Source: Deltaproteobacteria bacterium (lineage in GTDB: Bacteria; Desulfobacterota; Desulfuromonadia; Geobacterales; Pseudopelobacteraceae). Taken from it: DNA of 64,000 nucleotides. The notes below the pieces were generated by a model that was not told the origin of the DNA, made no database searches, and saw nothing but the letters and a program-made list of their open reading frames with translations. Positions within the stretch are counted from its first letter, which is position 1, and each line of letters starts with the position of its first letter. A program made the translations under genes and the position numbers. Positions 7,415-16,266 of the stretch are shown here, in pieces. The DNA lies in contig JAJYCS010000002.1 in NCBI GenBank assembly GCA_021778115.1, positions 1 through 64,000 of the forward strand, in the 5' to 3' direction.

Positions 7415-8415
7415 CGGTAGTCCTTTCCTATCCGGTATGCGATCAACGAGCGCAGCCTGAGGTCGGTCTCCACCAGCGGCTTGCCGAACCCCTGGCTGAA
7501 CCGGCTGACCACGTCGCGGCGCTGCGCATTCGCGACGATATCCGGGGCAAACCGGACCCGATCCGGCTGGAAGATCAGGATATCGGTGCTGCTGCCCGGC
7601 CGGTACAGGCTTTTGGGCTGGCCCTTGGCCAGAAACATACCGGTCTCGATCGGCTTGGGTGCGTCATAGCGGCTGCTGCTGTAGGCCTGCACGATATCGC
7701 CGATCATCAGGGCCACCACCTCGATCATCGCCACCAGCCCGACTCCGGTCCCCCCCGGCAGGTCGGTGTCGATGATCGTCACGACCCGGCGATTCTTGGA
7801 GTAGGGGGTCACGACACTGACCACCGCCGCAGGGTTGCAGGAGTGGTAGGAGCCGTCCAGGGTATAGCAGCCCACCACCCGCCCGGCAACCGGTGTGTGA
7901 TTGTAGTGATATTTGTCCGGGGTCAGCCGGAAGACCATGAAGTCGCCGCCCTGAAAGGCACTGTGCCACTGCGTAGCCCCCTGGCCGAGGAGCTCGTCGA
8001 AGGCAAAGAACTTTTCCTTCAGGCAGACCAGCGAGGTCTCGCTGAAGGAGCCGGGGAGTACCCGGGCATCGGCCGGCGAGACCACCGCGGCCTCATCGTC
8101 GGGCATGGGGCGGCACTCCCAGTAGCGGATCTTGCGTTCAAACAGCTTGCGGGCGGTGTCCAGCGTATGGGGCGCGTCGAGGCATTCCTGCAGGTCAATG
8201 CCGCAGGAGGCCAAAAAGGCCTGCCGGTTCAGCACCGGCCGGTCAAACTGGACCGCGGCCAGCACCTGCGACATCCAGCCACTGGTCAGCATGCCGAACA
8301 GCCGGCTGTTCTGCTCCCTGACCCGATGGTAGAGCAGCCGGACCATCCGGTCGCCCAGCAGCTGTTCGCCGACCACCTGGCCGCTCTGCCGCTCAATGTA
8401 CTGATGCTGCAGCAT
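7408..8415 (-). CDS. Phosphatidylserine decarboxylase-like protein
   Basis: 335 residues. The family makes phosphatidylethanolamine and self-cleaves at a Gly-Ser bond to form a pyruvoyl group. Seen here: VVSPADARVLPGSF, the FRLTPDKYHYNHTPVAG substrate-site region with its His residues, and a C-terminal PGSS at about residue 275 in the place of the LGST cleavage site. I chose ATG 8415 because GAGAGGAG precedes it; a start at 8466 would overlap the upstream gene by 74 bases and has no such site. It differs from housekeeping Psd in its long N-terminal part (about 100 residues) and no partner pssA is adjacent, so it may act on another aminophospholipid. Confidence 0.75.
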   Translation of the reverse strand: MLQHQYIERQSGQVVGEQLLGDRMVRLLYHRVREQNSRLFGMLTSGWMSQVLAAVQFDRPVLNRQAFLASCGIDLQECLDAPHTLDTARKLFERKIRYWECRPMPDDEAAVVSPADARVLPGSFSETSLVCLKEKFFAFDELLGQGATQWHSAFQGGDFMVFRLTPDKYHYNHTPVAGRVVGCYTLDGSYHSCNPAAVVSVVTPYSKNRRVVTIIDTDLPGGTGVGLVAMIEVVALMIGDIVQAYSSSRYDAPKPIETGMFLAKGQPKSLYRPGSSTDILIFQPDRVRFAPDIVANAQRRDVVSRFSQGFGKPLVETDLRLRSLIAYRIGKDYRC

Positions 8416-10858
8416 GCAGACTCCTCTCGGCTGTTGAGGGACGGACGTGGTCCTGTTGCTCGGCATGCACCGTCAGCAGGATCAGGTTGACCAGCCGACG
8501 TATGGCCGGCAGATCGGCCCGCTCGGCCAGCAGGTCCTGTCTGGTCTGGTCGAGCAGCTCGGCGGCGCCCTGGCCCTGCACGAGTGACCGCACGGCCTGG
8601 CGGGTCTCCCGATCCAGGTCGTGCTGTTCGCGGTCCAGCCGTCTGGCCGCATCGCCCAGGAGTCCCAGGGCCTCTGCCAGCTGCTGTTTCCGCAGGGTCG
8701 CGCGGTAGTACTGTTCTGCCAGCAGGTTGAAGTCCCGTGCCGGCATCTTCAGCGGCTGGTTGGCGGCGGAGCCGGCCATGATGCCGCGGGTCAGGCGGCC
8801 GGCGACGGAGCAGTGCTCGAAATCGTCCAGCCGGCGTTCCAGGTCCTCAATGGTGGCCTGCAGACCCAGCAGTTCGATCAGGTCGGCGGCGTCCTCGCGG
8901 AGCACCGTGAGCAGCGCCCGGCGGTATTCGTTGTTGTGTACCCGCAGGTAGCCCGGATAGCGATGGCTGGACCGGACACCGGCGGCCTTGCCCAGGATCC
9001 GGGTCATCAGGCTGTTGCGGCTCTCCTTCGCCACAAAGAAGGTGGGGATGCCGACCGCAGCGCCGAAGAAGATCTGCCGGCGTTCGCTCTCGGCCGAAGG
9101 GGTATCGGGGATGCTGGTGGGGGTGATGATGCCGTAGGCCATGTATTTGAATGCCAGGGCGGTCATCAGGGTCTGCAGGTCGGCCGCACGCCCCATGTCC
9201 TCGCCAAACCGCTCGAACAGGCTGTAGTGCCGCCCCTCGAATCCCGAAAAGCCCATCTTGCCGAATTCCCGCAGTTTATACAGCAGATAGACCGACATCT
9301 GTTCATCGAATACCCCCATTTGGGCCAGGTCTCTGCGCAGGTGGTCGGTGTTGCCCACCATCCCGTTTAAGGCCGGGCTCCGTTCGGTGGAGAGCAGGCA
9401 GACCAGGTAGTCGATCAGACGGTAGTCGGGAACGAAATCCCCCTTCAGTCCAAAGAGCGAGCTGATCAGGCGGTCGATCGGCAACGGCCCGAAGGGGGTC
9501 AACGGCTGGCCGAGGATCGAGAGGTCGGCCTTGGTGCGCCAACGGCGCCAGAACATCCGCAGATGGGTGTAGTCGAGCTCATGCGCCAGGAAGCCCAGCG
9601 CCTTTTCCGGGTGGAAGTCGGTATAGGCCAGCCGAAACGGCGCCGCCGAATAGGTGCCCACGAACAGCGGCAGAAAGTGTTCGCTGATCTTGATGGCCAG
9701 GTCACCGAGCCGTTTTTCGTGGGCGGCCGTGAATCCCGACCCGCCATCGGCCAGGGCCCTGGTCAGCCGTCGGCTGCCGATGCTGATGTGGGTGCCGTTG
9801 TTGGCCAGGCTGACGTTGGAGACGTTGGGCAGGACCACCAGATTATTAAGGATGATCCCGGATTCGCGCAGTTTGGCAACGGCATTCAGCTGGCTGCGGG
9901 AGAGCACCTGATGGCAGAGCTGCATGTAGCGGTATTTGTCCTCTCCCCGGTCCCACCCGGAGAGGCAGGGGCTCATGAACAGTTCGCGGTAGAAACTGTC
10001 GGAGACGTGGTCGTTCAGCTCCTTCTGTCGGACCGGCGGGTGGGGGGCGAAGTAGACCATCGCCCGTTGACCGTTTTCCTGCAGGCCGAAAGCCAGGTTG
10101 GCATGGCTGACCAGGAGCTGGGTCATCAGGTAGCGCAGGGCGGTCTCATGGGCTATCGCCTGGCCCATGCCCCCTGCCGCCGTCAGCGTGACCACGTTGA
10201 AGGAGAAGTTTTCCGGCGAGGTGTTGTCGTTCAAGTAGTGGCCGAGCAGCCTGATGCCGGTCTCCCTGATCGGTTGCGGCAGGAGGTCCTGTGAACCGAT
10301 CAGGTCGGCCAGGGCCAGCTTGATCAGATAACTGATCGGCAGCCGCAGCATCTCTTCACCCTGCTCGTCATGATAGATGAAGCGGGCGCAGTCTCCGCGA
10401 CGGCCGGCCGCCGGCAGCCGTTTGTCCGCCAGCAGGTCGGCCTCGAGTACTTGGTTGGCATACCCGGACAACCTGCGGCGCGCAAAGCGCACCCAGCTGT
10501 TTTCCCAGACACCGCTGCTGTTTTCCGCCAGGAACCGTTCAAGGTCGGCCTTCACCTTGTGGGGAGTTTCGCCGGCGGCGGTCCGCTTGAGGATGTTGGC
10601 AAAGTAGTTGGACTGTTCGATGATCTGCGGCAGATCGACCTGCTCCCGGCTGCCCAGCACCACCGCCTGCAGTTCGCTTTCCGAGCCGGCGGTCACATCA
10701 TCGGCCGAAAAAGGGAGCGATGCGACCAACTCCTCCGGAGAATCAAACGAAACGCCAGCCCTGATCAGGGACTGGCGTACGGTGGGGGGGACGATAGCCG
10801 AACGAGGGGAGGAGCCATCCGGCCGGACTACGGTCATCTGATGTCGGGTCGCCTGCAT
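8393..10858 (-). CDS. Large protein of unknown function (821 residues)
   Basis: I do not recognise this family. No signal peptide or clear membrane helix is visible. Stretches that look conserved include NFSFNVVTLTAAGGMGQAIAH (near residues 215-235), MVYFAPHPPVRQKELND, an Asn-rich VVLPNVSNVSLANNGTHISIG block, DFHPEKALGFLAHELDYTH, and MFWRRWRTKADLS. The last 160 residues are helical, Leu/Arg/Glu-rich and could dimerise. His and Asp/Glu in HPEKALGFLAHELDYTH could form an active site, but this is speculative. ATG 10858 has AAGG upstream. It heads an overlapping operon with the PSD-like, Lgt-like and DUF2062 genes, so a role in lipid or lipid-linked peptide modification is the best contextual guess. 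Confidence 0.75.
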   Translation of the reverse strand: MQATRHQMTVVRPDGSSPRSAIVPPTVRQSLIRAGVSFDSPEELVASLPFSADDVTAGSESELQAVVLGSREQVDLPQIIEQSNYFANILKRTAAGETPHKVKADLERFLAENSSGVWENSWVRFARRRLSGYANQVLEADLLADKRLPAAGRRGDCARFIYHDEQGEEMLRLPISYLIKLALADLIGSQDLLPQPIRETGIRLLGHYLNDNTSPENFSFNVVTLTAAGGMGQAIAHETALRYLMTQLLVSHANLAFGLQENGQRAMVYFAPHPPVRQKELNDHVSDSFYRELFMSPCLSGWDRGEDKYRYMQLCHQVLSRSQLNAVAKLRESGIILNNLVVLPNVSNVSLANNGTHISIGSRRLTRALADGGSGFTAAHEKRLGDLAIKISEHFLPLFVGTYSAAPFRLAYTDFHPEKALGFLAHELDYTHLRMFWRRWRTKADLSILGQPLTPFGPLPIDRLISSLFGLKGDFVPDYRLIDYLVCLLSTERSPALNGMVGNTDHLRRDLAQMGVFDEQMSVYLLYKLREFGKMGFSGFEGRHYSLFERFGEDMGRAADLQTLMTALAFKYMAYGIITPTSIPDTPSAESERRQIFFGAAVGIPTFFVAKESRNSLMTRILGKAAGVRSSHRYPGYLRVHNNEYRRALLTVLREDAADLIELLGLQATIEDLERRLDDFEHCSVAGRLTRGIMAGSAANQPLKMPARDFNLLAEQYYRATLRKQQLAEALGLLGDAARRLDREQHDLDRETRQAVRSLVQGQGAAELLDQTRQDLLAERADLPAIRRLVNLILLTVHAEQQDHVRPSTAERSLHAAASVH

Positions 10859-10985
10859 CGGTAGCCTTTGGTCTGCGCGTAAGGAAAGATGGTGAGCGTT
10901 ACCCGTACAGTATACGGCGGTTATGCTACAGTGCTGCGGATATCGGGCAACGATTCCGTGAAACGTGTTTCCGGCATCTCCATGG

Positions 10986-11013
10986 TTGAACTCTTGCCGG
11001 ACGGGTGTATGAT
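10986..11013 (+). promoter_or_regulatory. Predicted sigma-70 promoter of mgsA
   Basis: TTGAAC (10986-10991), 16-base spacer, TATGAT (11008-11013). Transcription would begin near 11020, just before the GGAGG site of mgsA, which supports the internal ATG 11047 as the start. Confidence 0.55.
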
Positions 11014-11046
11014 TGCAACATTACCCTGTGTATCGCGGGAGGTTCG

Positions 11047-11517
11047 ATGCAGCAACTGACAAAGACCATCACCATGCCGGGGCGCAAGCGGATCGCCCTG
11101 GTGGCCCACGACCACAAGAAGGGAGACCTGCTGGAGTGGGCCCGTTTCAACCGGGCCGTCCTGGTGGAGCATGAGCTGTACGCCACCGGCACCACCGGCG
11201 CCCTGCTGCAGGAACGCCTGGGGCTTTCAGTGACCCGCCTCCAGAGCGGCCCCTTGGGGGGCGATCAGCAGATCGGGGCCCGGATTGCGGAGGGGGAGAT
11301 CGATTTTGTGATCTTTTTCTGGGATCCCCTGGAGCCCCAGCCCCACGACCCCGATGTGAAGGCACTTCTACGGATAGCGGTGGTCTGGAACATACCGGTT
11401 GCCTGCAACCGGGCCACCGCCGATTTCATGATCTCATCGTCCCTGATGCACCACCCCTATGACCGCATGCTGCCGGACTACGACCAGTACCGGCAGCGGC
11501 TTACGTCGGGCATCTGA
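11047..11517 (+). CDS. mgsA: Methylglyoxal synthase
   Basis: 156 residues, normal for MgsA. It converts dihydroxyacetone phosphate to methylglyoxal and phosphate, a bypass of lower glycolysis when phosphate is short. Motifs in order: [28 protein letters not shown] with the catalytic Asp, and [20 protein letters not shown] followed by [11 protein letters not shown], the phosphate and substrate site. ATG 11047 follows GGAGG; an earlier ATG at 11005 lies upstream of the predicted transcription start. It is 23 bases before the thioesterase gene and likely co-transcribed. Confidence 0.93.
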   Translation: MQQLTKTITMPGRKRIALVAHDHKKGDLLEWARFNRAVLVEHELYATGTTGALLQERLGLSVTRLQSGPLGGDQQIGARIAEGEIDFVIFFWDPLEPQPHDPDVKALLRIAVVWNIPVACNRATADFMISSSLMHHPYDRMLPDYDQYRQRLTSGI

Positions 11518-11540
11518 GCGGACCCCCGCAGGAGGCAGTC

Positions 11541-12584
11541 ATGACCAGCCCTCAGCAGACTTCGCTGTACAAGACCATCCCCCTGGCCGACGATCCGAAG
11601 GTACGGCGCCGCTATCTGGTGCTGGATGAGCCGCTGGTGGGCAATTTCCGTTTCGGTCTGCTGCTTGAGGACCTGGATATCATGGCCGAGCAGGCGGCCC
11701 TGGCCTACGCCCGTCTGAGCCACCCCGACGCCAAGGTGGTCACCGCCGCCATCGACAACATCATCGTCCGCCATGTGGTGGATGTGGAGCGGGACATCCA
11801 GATCGACGCCCGGATCAACCACGTGGGCCGAACCTCCATGGTGGTGGGGATGCGGGTGGAGCACCCCGGCGACCCCGGCACCCATATCGCCTCCTGCTAT
11901 TTCACCATGGTGGCCCGTGGTGGTGAGGCGGCCGAGGAGAGCCGCACCCTGCTGCCCCTGGAATATCAGGATGCCCTGGAGCGGCGCCGGGCAGAGAAGG
12001 CCGAGCAGGACCGGGAGCAGTACCGGCAGCAGCAGGCCGCCCAGCAGGAACCGCCCAGCAGGGAGGAGTACGACCTGCTGCGGCAGCTGCATGAGGCCCA
12101 GGAGACCCCCGGTTTCAGCGGCCTGCGGGCCGACCGGCTGGTGGTGGACGGCTGGGAACGGATGTACCCGGAGCAGGAGTATGTGCCGCACCGGATCTTC
12201 GGCGGTTATATCATCCGCCGGGCCTACGAGCTCTCCGCCATCTGCGCCGAGCTGATCGCCCCGGACCGCCCGATCATCGCGGCGGTGAACCGGATCAACT
12301 TCTTCCACCCGGTGAGGCTGGGGGACAAGCTGCACTACACCTGCCGCGTGGTCTACACCAGCGACAGCTTCATCTGCGTCGAGGCCGGCATCGAGCGGAT
12401 CAGCCGTGACCGGACCAGCAAGGCCCTCTCCAACTCCTGCCTGTTCACCTTTGTCAATGTGGACAGTGCACTGAAACACCGGCCGGTGGCCCCGGTCTAC
12501 CCCACTACCTATGCCGAGGATGCCCGCTATCTGGCGGCCCACCGCAGCCACCGGGCCATGCAGCAACACTATCGGCTCTTGTAG
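11541..12584 (+). CDS. Double-hotdog acyl-CoA thioesterase
   Basis: 347 residues. Two hotdog repeats are visible, about residues 20-140 (HVVDVERDIQIDARINHVGRTSM) and 200-320 (IFGGYIIRRAYELS, NFFHPVRLGDKLHYTCRVVY), joined by a charged Gln/Glu/Arg-rich linker. The arrangement resembles the ACOT9-type acyl-CoA hydrolases that release fatty acid from CoA. GGAGG precedes ATG 11541. An intrinsic terminator follows directly, so mgsA and this gene form one unit. Confidence 0.8.
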   Translation: MTSPQQTSLYKTIPLADDPKVRRRYLVLDEPLVGNFRFGLLLEDLDIMAEQAALAYARLSHPDAKVVTAAIDNIIVRHVVDVERDIQIDARINHVGRTSMVVGMRVEHPGDPGTHIASCYFTMVARGGEAAEESRTLLPLEYQDALERRRAEKAEQDREQYRQQQAAQQEPPSREEYDLLRQLHEAQETPGFSGLRADRLVVDGWERMYPEQEYVPHRIFGGYIIRRAYELSAICAELIAPDRPIIAAVNRINFFHPVRLGDKLHYTCRVVYTSDSFICVEAGIERISRDRTSKALSNSCLFTFVNVDSALKHRPVAPVYPTTYAEDARYLAAHRSHRAMQQHYRLL

Positions 12585-12608
12585 TCCCGGCGCCACGGGA
12601 AATTTTTT
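12585..12608 (+). terminator. Intrinsic terminator after the thioesterase gene
   Basis: TCCCG gcgcca CGGGA stem-loop directly after the stop codon, followed by AA and six T residues. Confidence 0.7.
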
Positions 12609-12689
12609 ATACCCCCTTTTCAGAGTGACAGACTGCTGTCATCCCTCTCTGCTACAGTTCACCGCCGATAAGCCGTGGAATAATCCGCC

Positions 12690-12717
12690 TTGACCGTCCT
12701 ACTGGCTCGTATATACG
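12690..12717 (+). promoter_or_regulatory. Predicted sigma-70 promoter of the HTH-PAS-GGDEF gene
   Basis: TTGACC (12690-12695), 16-base spacer, TATACG (12712-12717). A transcript starting near 12724 excludes the upstream GTG at 12719 and supports GTG 12749. Confidence 0.5.
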
Positions 12718-12748
12718 GGTGAATTTCCGGAGTGAGGGGTGTTGGACT

Positions 12749-14218
12749 GTGTATAAATACGCCAACAAGATCGATGCGCTCACCGCCATTCTGAAGCGGC
12801 TCGACAGCGGCGAACAGCTGACCACGGAGCGTTTGTCCCAGGATTTTCAGGTGGGGGTGCGGACCATCTACCGTTACCTGAGCCACCTGCAGGCCGCCGG
12901 TTACCCGATCTACTACGACAAGCAGCACAAGAGTTATCGCTTTCTGCACAACTTCCGGCTGAACCAGCTCAAGGCCGCCAGCGGCGACGCCGCCTTCTCC
13001 CTGCACCCGATCAACCAGATGAACGGCATGGCCATCGCCACCTTCCGTCTTAGTGGCGAGTGCATCCACAAGAACCGGGCCATGGTCCGGCTACTCTGCT
13101 GTCCGGACCGGCACGCCTGCTGCGCCAACTTCAGGGAGCTTGACTGGTGGCGTGAGTCGGGGCTGCTGGCCATGGCGGAGGAGGCGATCGCCACGGGCCA
13201 TGAGGTCTGTCGCGACCTGACCATAACCCTCAACAACCGGGAGCGCTGGATACAGGCCCATATGACCCTGGTGGAGCAGGGGGCCGGTTCTTATCTGCTC
13301 CTGCTGGCCCAGGACCTCTCCCCCCGGATGCACAAAGAGCTGCAGGTGGCCCGTTTCTTTGCCGCCATGAACCAGCCGCCCCGGTTGATCCTGGTGACCG
13401 ATGCCGCCGGCGTCATTGAGTATGTGAGCGAGCGTGCCGAGGAGCTGACCGGCTACAGCGCCGCTGAACTGATCGGCGCCAATCCGCGTATCCTCCAATC
13501 CGGCATGACCCCGCCCGGGACCTACCATAATCTCTGGAGCACCATCAGCCAGGGCTTCTCCTGGAGCGGTGAGCTGTATAACCGGAAGAAGAACGGCGAC
13601 GGTTACTGGCAGCATCTGCATATCGTCCCGATCCGCAATCACCAGCAGGGGGTCTCCCGCTATGTGGCGGTCATCGAGGATATCTCCCGCCAGAAGCTCC
13701 TGGACGAGGAGATCTACCGCTACGCCATCATCGACCGGATCACCGGGCTGTACAACCGCCGGATCTGGCTGGCCCTGGGTAACCGGGACCTGGCAGCCGC
13801 CCAGCGGTATCGGCATCCGATGACCCTGCTGCTGGTGGATATCGACCGGTTCAAGGCGGTAAACGACCAGTACGGCTATCCGGCGGGCAACCGTTACCTG
13901 CAGCAGCTGGCGGACTGCTGCCGCGTACAGCTCAGGAGCACCGACCTGATCGGCCGCTTTGACAAGGACGCCTTCACCATCCTTTTGACCGAATCGACCC
14001 TTGCCGATGGGGCGCTGGTGGCGGCCCGTATCCACGAACAGGCCGGGCAGATCAGGATCGATACCCCGGACGGTGCCCTTGCCTGCACCGTCACCGTGGC
14101 CGGGGCAAGCCTTGCCCCGGAGCAGCAGTCCCTGGAACAGCTGGTAACGGCGTGTGAGGGGCTGCTCCGCCAGCAGCAGGCCCAACAGCAGGGTAATCGC
14201 TGTATCGGTTTTTCATGA
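12749..14218 (+). CDS. HTH-PAS-degenerate GGDEF regulator
   Basis: 489 residues. An N-terminal DeoR/HTH_11-type winged helix (residues about 5-65, LTTERLSQDFQVGVRTIYRY) is followed by a variable Cys-containing PAS-like part (LLCCPDRHACCANF), a clear PAS at about 215-330 (VTDAAGVIEYVSERAEELTG) and a GGDEF domain. The GGDEF signature reads GRFDKDAFTIL, so the catalytic GGEEF is lost and cyclase activity is unlikely; the domain may bind GTP or act as a receptor. GTG 12749 was chosen from the promoter position and upstream GAGG. Its end overlaps the start of an intact diguanylate cyclase. DNA binding fused to a dead GGDEF suggests it reads rather than makes the signal. Confidence 0.8.
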   Translation: MYKYANKIDALTAILKRLDSGEQLTTERLSQDFQVGVRTIYRYLSHLQAAGYPIYYDKQHKSYRFLHNFRLNQLKAASGDAAFSLHPINQMNGMAIATFRLSGECIHKNRAMVRLLCCPDRHACCANFRELDWWRESGLLAMAEEAIATGHEVCRDLTITLNNRERWIQAHMTLVEQGAGSYLLLLAQDLSPRMHKELQVARFFAAMNQPPRLILVTDAAGVIEYVSERAEELTGYSAAELIGANPRILQSGMTPPGTYHNLWSTISQGFSWSGELYNRKKNGDGYWQHLHIVPIRNHQQGVSRYVAVIEDISRQKLLDEEIYRYAIIDRITGLYNRRIWLALGNRDLAAAQRYRHPMTLLLVDIDRFKAVNDQYGYPAGNRYLQQLADCCRVQLRSTDLIGRFDKDAFTILLTESTLADGALVAARIHEQAGQIRIDTPDGALACTVTVAGASLAPEQQSLEQLVTACEGLLRQQQAQQQGNRCIGFS

Positions 14219-16227
14219 TCGCGGGGTGGCGTAAAGAGCGCTCCTTCAGTCAAGCCGCCCGTCTGCACTGGCTGGCGTTGGCGGTGGCCCTGGTCCTGGT
14301 GGGCGGGGTGATCGGCTATAACCTGCTGCTCATGCGTGAACGGGTGATCCGGCAGGAGGAGAGCCGGCTGCTCTCCCAGGCCCGGGTGATCGGCAACGGC
14401 ATCGAACTGCAGCTTGAGGTGACCAATCGGGCCCTGGAGGGGGTGCTGCACGAGTACCGGCAACTCTCCCCGCCCGGCGATCGCAGTCGCCTCAACCGGC
14501 GGCTCGGGCTGCTGGTTGAGGCGATACCGGGGATCCGGACCCTGGTCGTCACCGATGCCGCTGGGGTGGTCATCGCCAGCAACCGGCCGGAGCTGATCGG
14601 CCGCAGTACCGCCTCCCGCCAGTATTTCACCGAACCGCGCCGCCACCTGCACGCCGCAACCCTCTACATCTCACCCCCGTTTCGTTCCTACCTGCGCAAC
14701 TACCTGTTCGACCTGACCCGGGTCCTCCCCGGGACCGGCGGCCGTTTTGGCGGCGTGATCAGCGCCGGGGTCGATCCCGACTTCTTTGCCGATATCCTGG
14801 AGGCGTCCCTGTACGCGCCGGACATGCGGAACACCATTGCCCATGGCGACGGGCTCCGCTTCATGTCGCTGCCGCTGCAGAAGGGGCTGGACGGCACCGA
14901 TATGGCGGTGAGCGGCTCCCTGTTCAACCGGCACCGCAGGGGCGGCCGGATGGAGGATCTCTATACCGACCGCCCCTGCAGCAGGACCGGGGAACACCGG
15001 ATTGTGGCCTTTCGCACCGTGCAGCCGGCAGCCCTGCGGATGGACCGGCCCCTGGTGGTGATCTGCAGCCGCAGCACGGCGGCTATCCTGCAGGGATGGC
15101 GTGATCAGACGATTTTTCAGGGGGTGTTGTTCCTGCTCCTCTGTCTCGGTGGTGCACTGGGGCTTGTGCTGGTGCACCGGCGCCAGCGGATCCTGGAGCT
15201 GGCTGCCCGCAGGACGGAAGAACTGGTGGGGTTGCGCTACCAGCTGCTGGATTACGCAAGCCTCCATCCGGTGGATGAGCTTCTGCAGTATGCCCTTGAC
15301 GAGGTCTGCCGGATCACCGACAGCCCGATCGGGTTCTACCACTTTGTCGATCCGGACCAGCAGGGGCTTACCCTGCAGGCCTGGTCCACCCGCACCAAGG
15401 AGGAGTTTTGCCGTGCCGACGGGGCCGGGATGCACTACGACATCGGCCAGGCCGGGGTCTGGGCCGACGCCGTCCGGACCAGGGCGCCGGTGATCCATAA
15501 CGACTATGCCGCCGTGCCGGATACGAAGGGTCTGCCCCCGGGCCATGCGCAGGTGGTACGCGAGCTGGTGGTGCCGGTGATCCGTGATGAACGGGTGGTG
15601 GCGGTGCTGGGGGTGGGGAACAAGGTAACCCCCTACGGCGAAAAGGATACGGTGGAGGTTGATTACCTGGCCGATGTCACCTGGGAGATCATCGCCAGCC
15701 GTCGGGATCAGGAGGAGCTGCGGCAGGCCAATGAACTGCTGGCCACCCAGGCCCGGATCGATTTCCTGACCGGCGTCTACAACCGGCGGATGCTGGACAG
15801 CCTGCTGACGGCGGAGATGACCCGCGCCTGCCGCTACGACGAGCCGTTGTCCCTCATCATGCTGGACCTGGATCACTTCAAGCGGGTGAATGACAGCTTG
15901 GGGCACCGTGCCGGCGATCAGGTGCTGCAGCGGCTGGTAGCGCTGCTCTCCGGCAGGGTACGCAGTCACGACATCGTAAGCCGCTGGGGGGGCGAGGAGT
16001 TCCTGGTCCTGACCCCCAACAGCGATCTCAGCCAGGCCGCTGCCCTGGCTGAAGACCTGCGGGAGCTGACGGCTGAGCACGATTTTGGCGATGGCCTGCG
16101 GATCACGGTCAGCTTCGGCGTCACCAGCCATTGCTGCGGCGAATCGGCGGAGACTTTTGTGGCCCGGGCCGATACCGCCCTCTACGAGGCCAAGCGCAAC
16201 GGCAGAAACCGGGTGGAACGGCTCTGA
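14215..16227 (+). CDS. dCache-GAF diguanylate cyclase
   Basis: 670 residues. A first membrane helix (residues about 17-40) is followed by an extracytoplasmic dCache-like sensor with LVVTDAAGVVIASN and GRSTASRQYFTE, a second helix near residues 300-320, a GAF-type domain (about 350-490), and a C-terminal GGDEF domain with an intact SRWGGEEFLVL active site that makes cyclic di-GMP. No RxxD inhibitory site is obvious before the signature. ATG 14215 overlaps the previous stop (ATGA), so synthesis is coupled to the HTH-PAS protein, probably its reader or regulator. Confidence 0.88.
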   Translation: MIAGWRKERSFSQAARLHWLALAVALVLVGGVIGYNLLLMRERVIRQEESRLLSQARVIGNGIELQLEVTNRALEGVLHEYRQLSPPGDRSRLNRRLGLLVEAIPGIRTLVVTDAAGVVIASNRPELIGRSTASRQYFTEPRRHLHAATLYISPPFRSYLRNYLFDLTRVLPGTGGRFGGVISAGVDPDFFADILEASLYAPDMRNTIAHGDGLRFMSLPLQKGLDGTDMAVSGSLFNRHRRGGRMEDLYTDRPCSRTGEHRIVAFRTVQPAALRMDRPLVVICSRSTAAILQGWRDQTIFQGVLFLLLCLGGALGLVLVHRRQRILELAARRTEELVGLRYQLLDYASLHPVDELLQYALDEVCRITDSPIGFYHFVDPDQQGLTLQAWSTRTKEEFCRADGAGMHYDIGQAGVWADAVRTRAPVIHNDYAAVPDTKGLPPGHAQVVRELVVPVIRDERVVAVLGVGNKVTPYGEKDTVEVDYLADVTWEIIASRRDQEELRQANELLATQARIDFLTGVYNRRMLDSLLTAEMTRACRYDEPLSLIMLDLDHFKRVNDSLGHRAGDQVLQRLVALLSGRVRSHDIVSRWGGEEFLVLTPNSDLSQAAALAEDLRELTAEHDFGDGLRITVSFGVTSHCCGESAETFVARADTALYEAKRNGRNRVERL

Positions 16228-16266
16228 GTTTTTGTCCGGCAGTTCGACCAGAAGAACATGCGCAGG

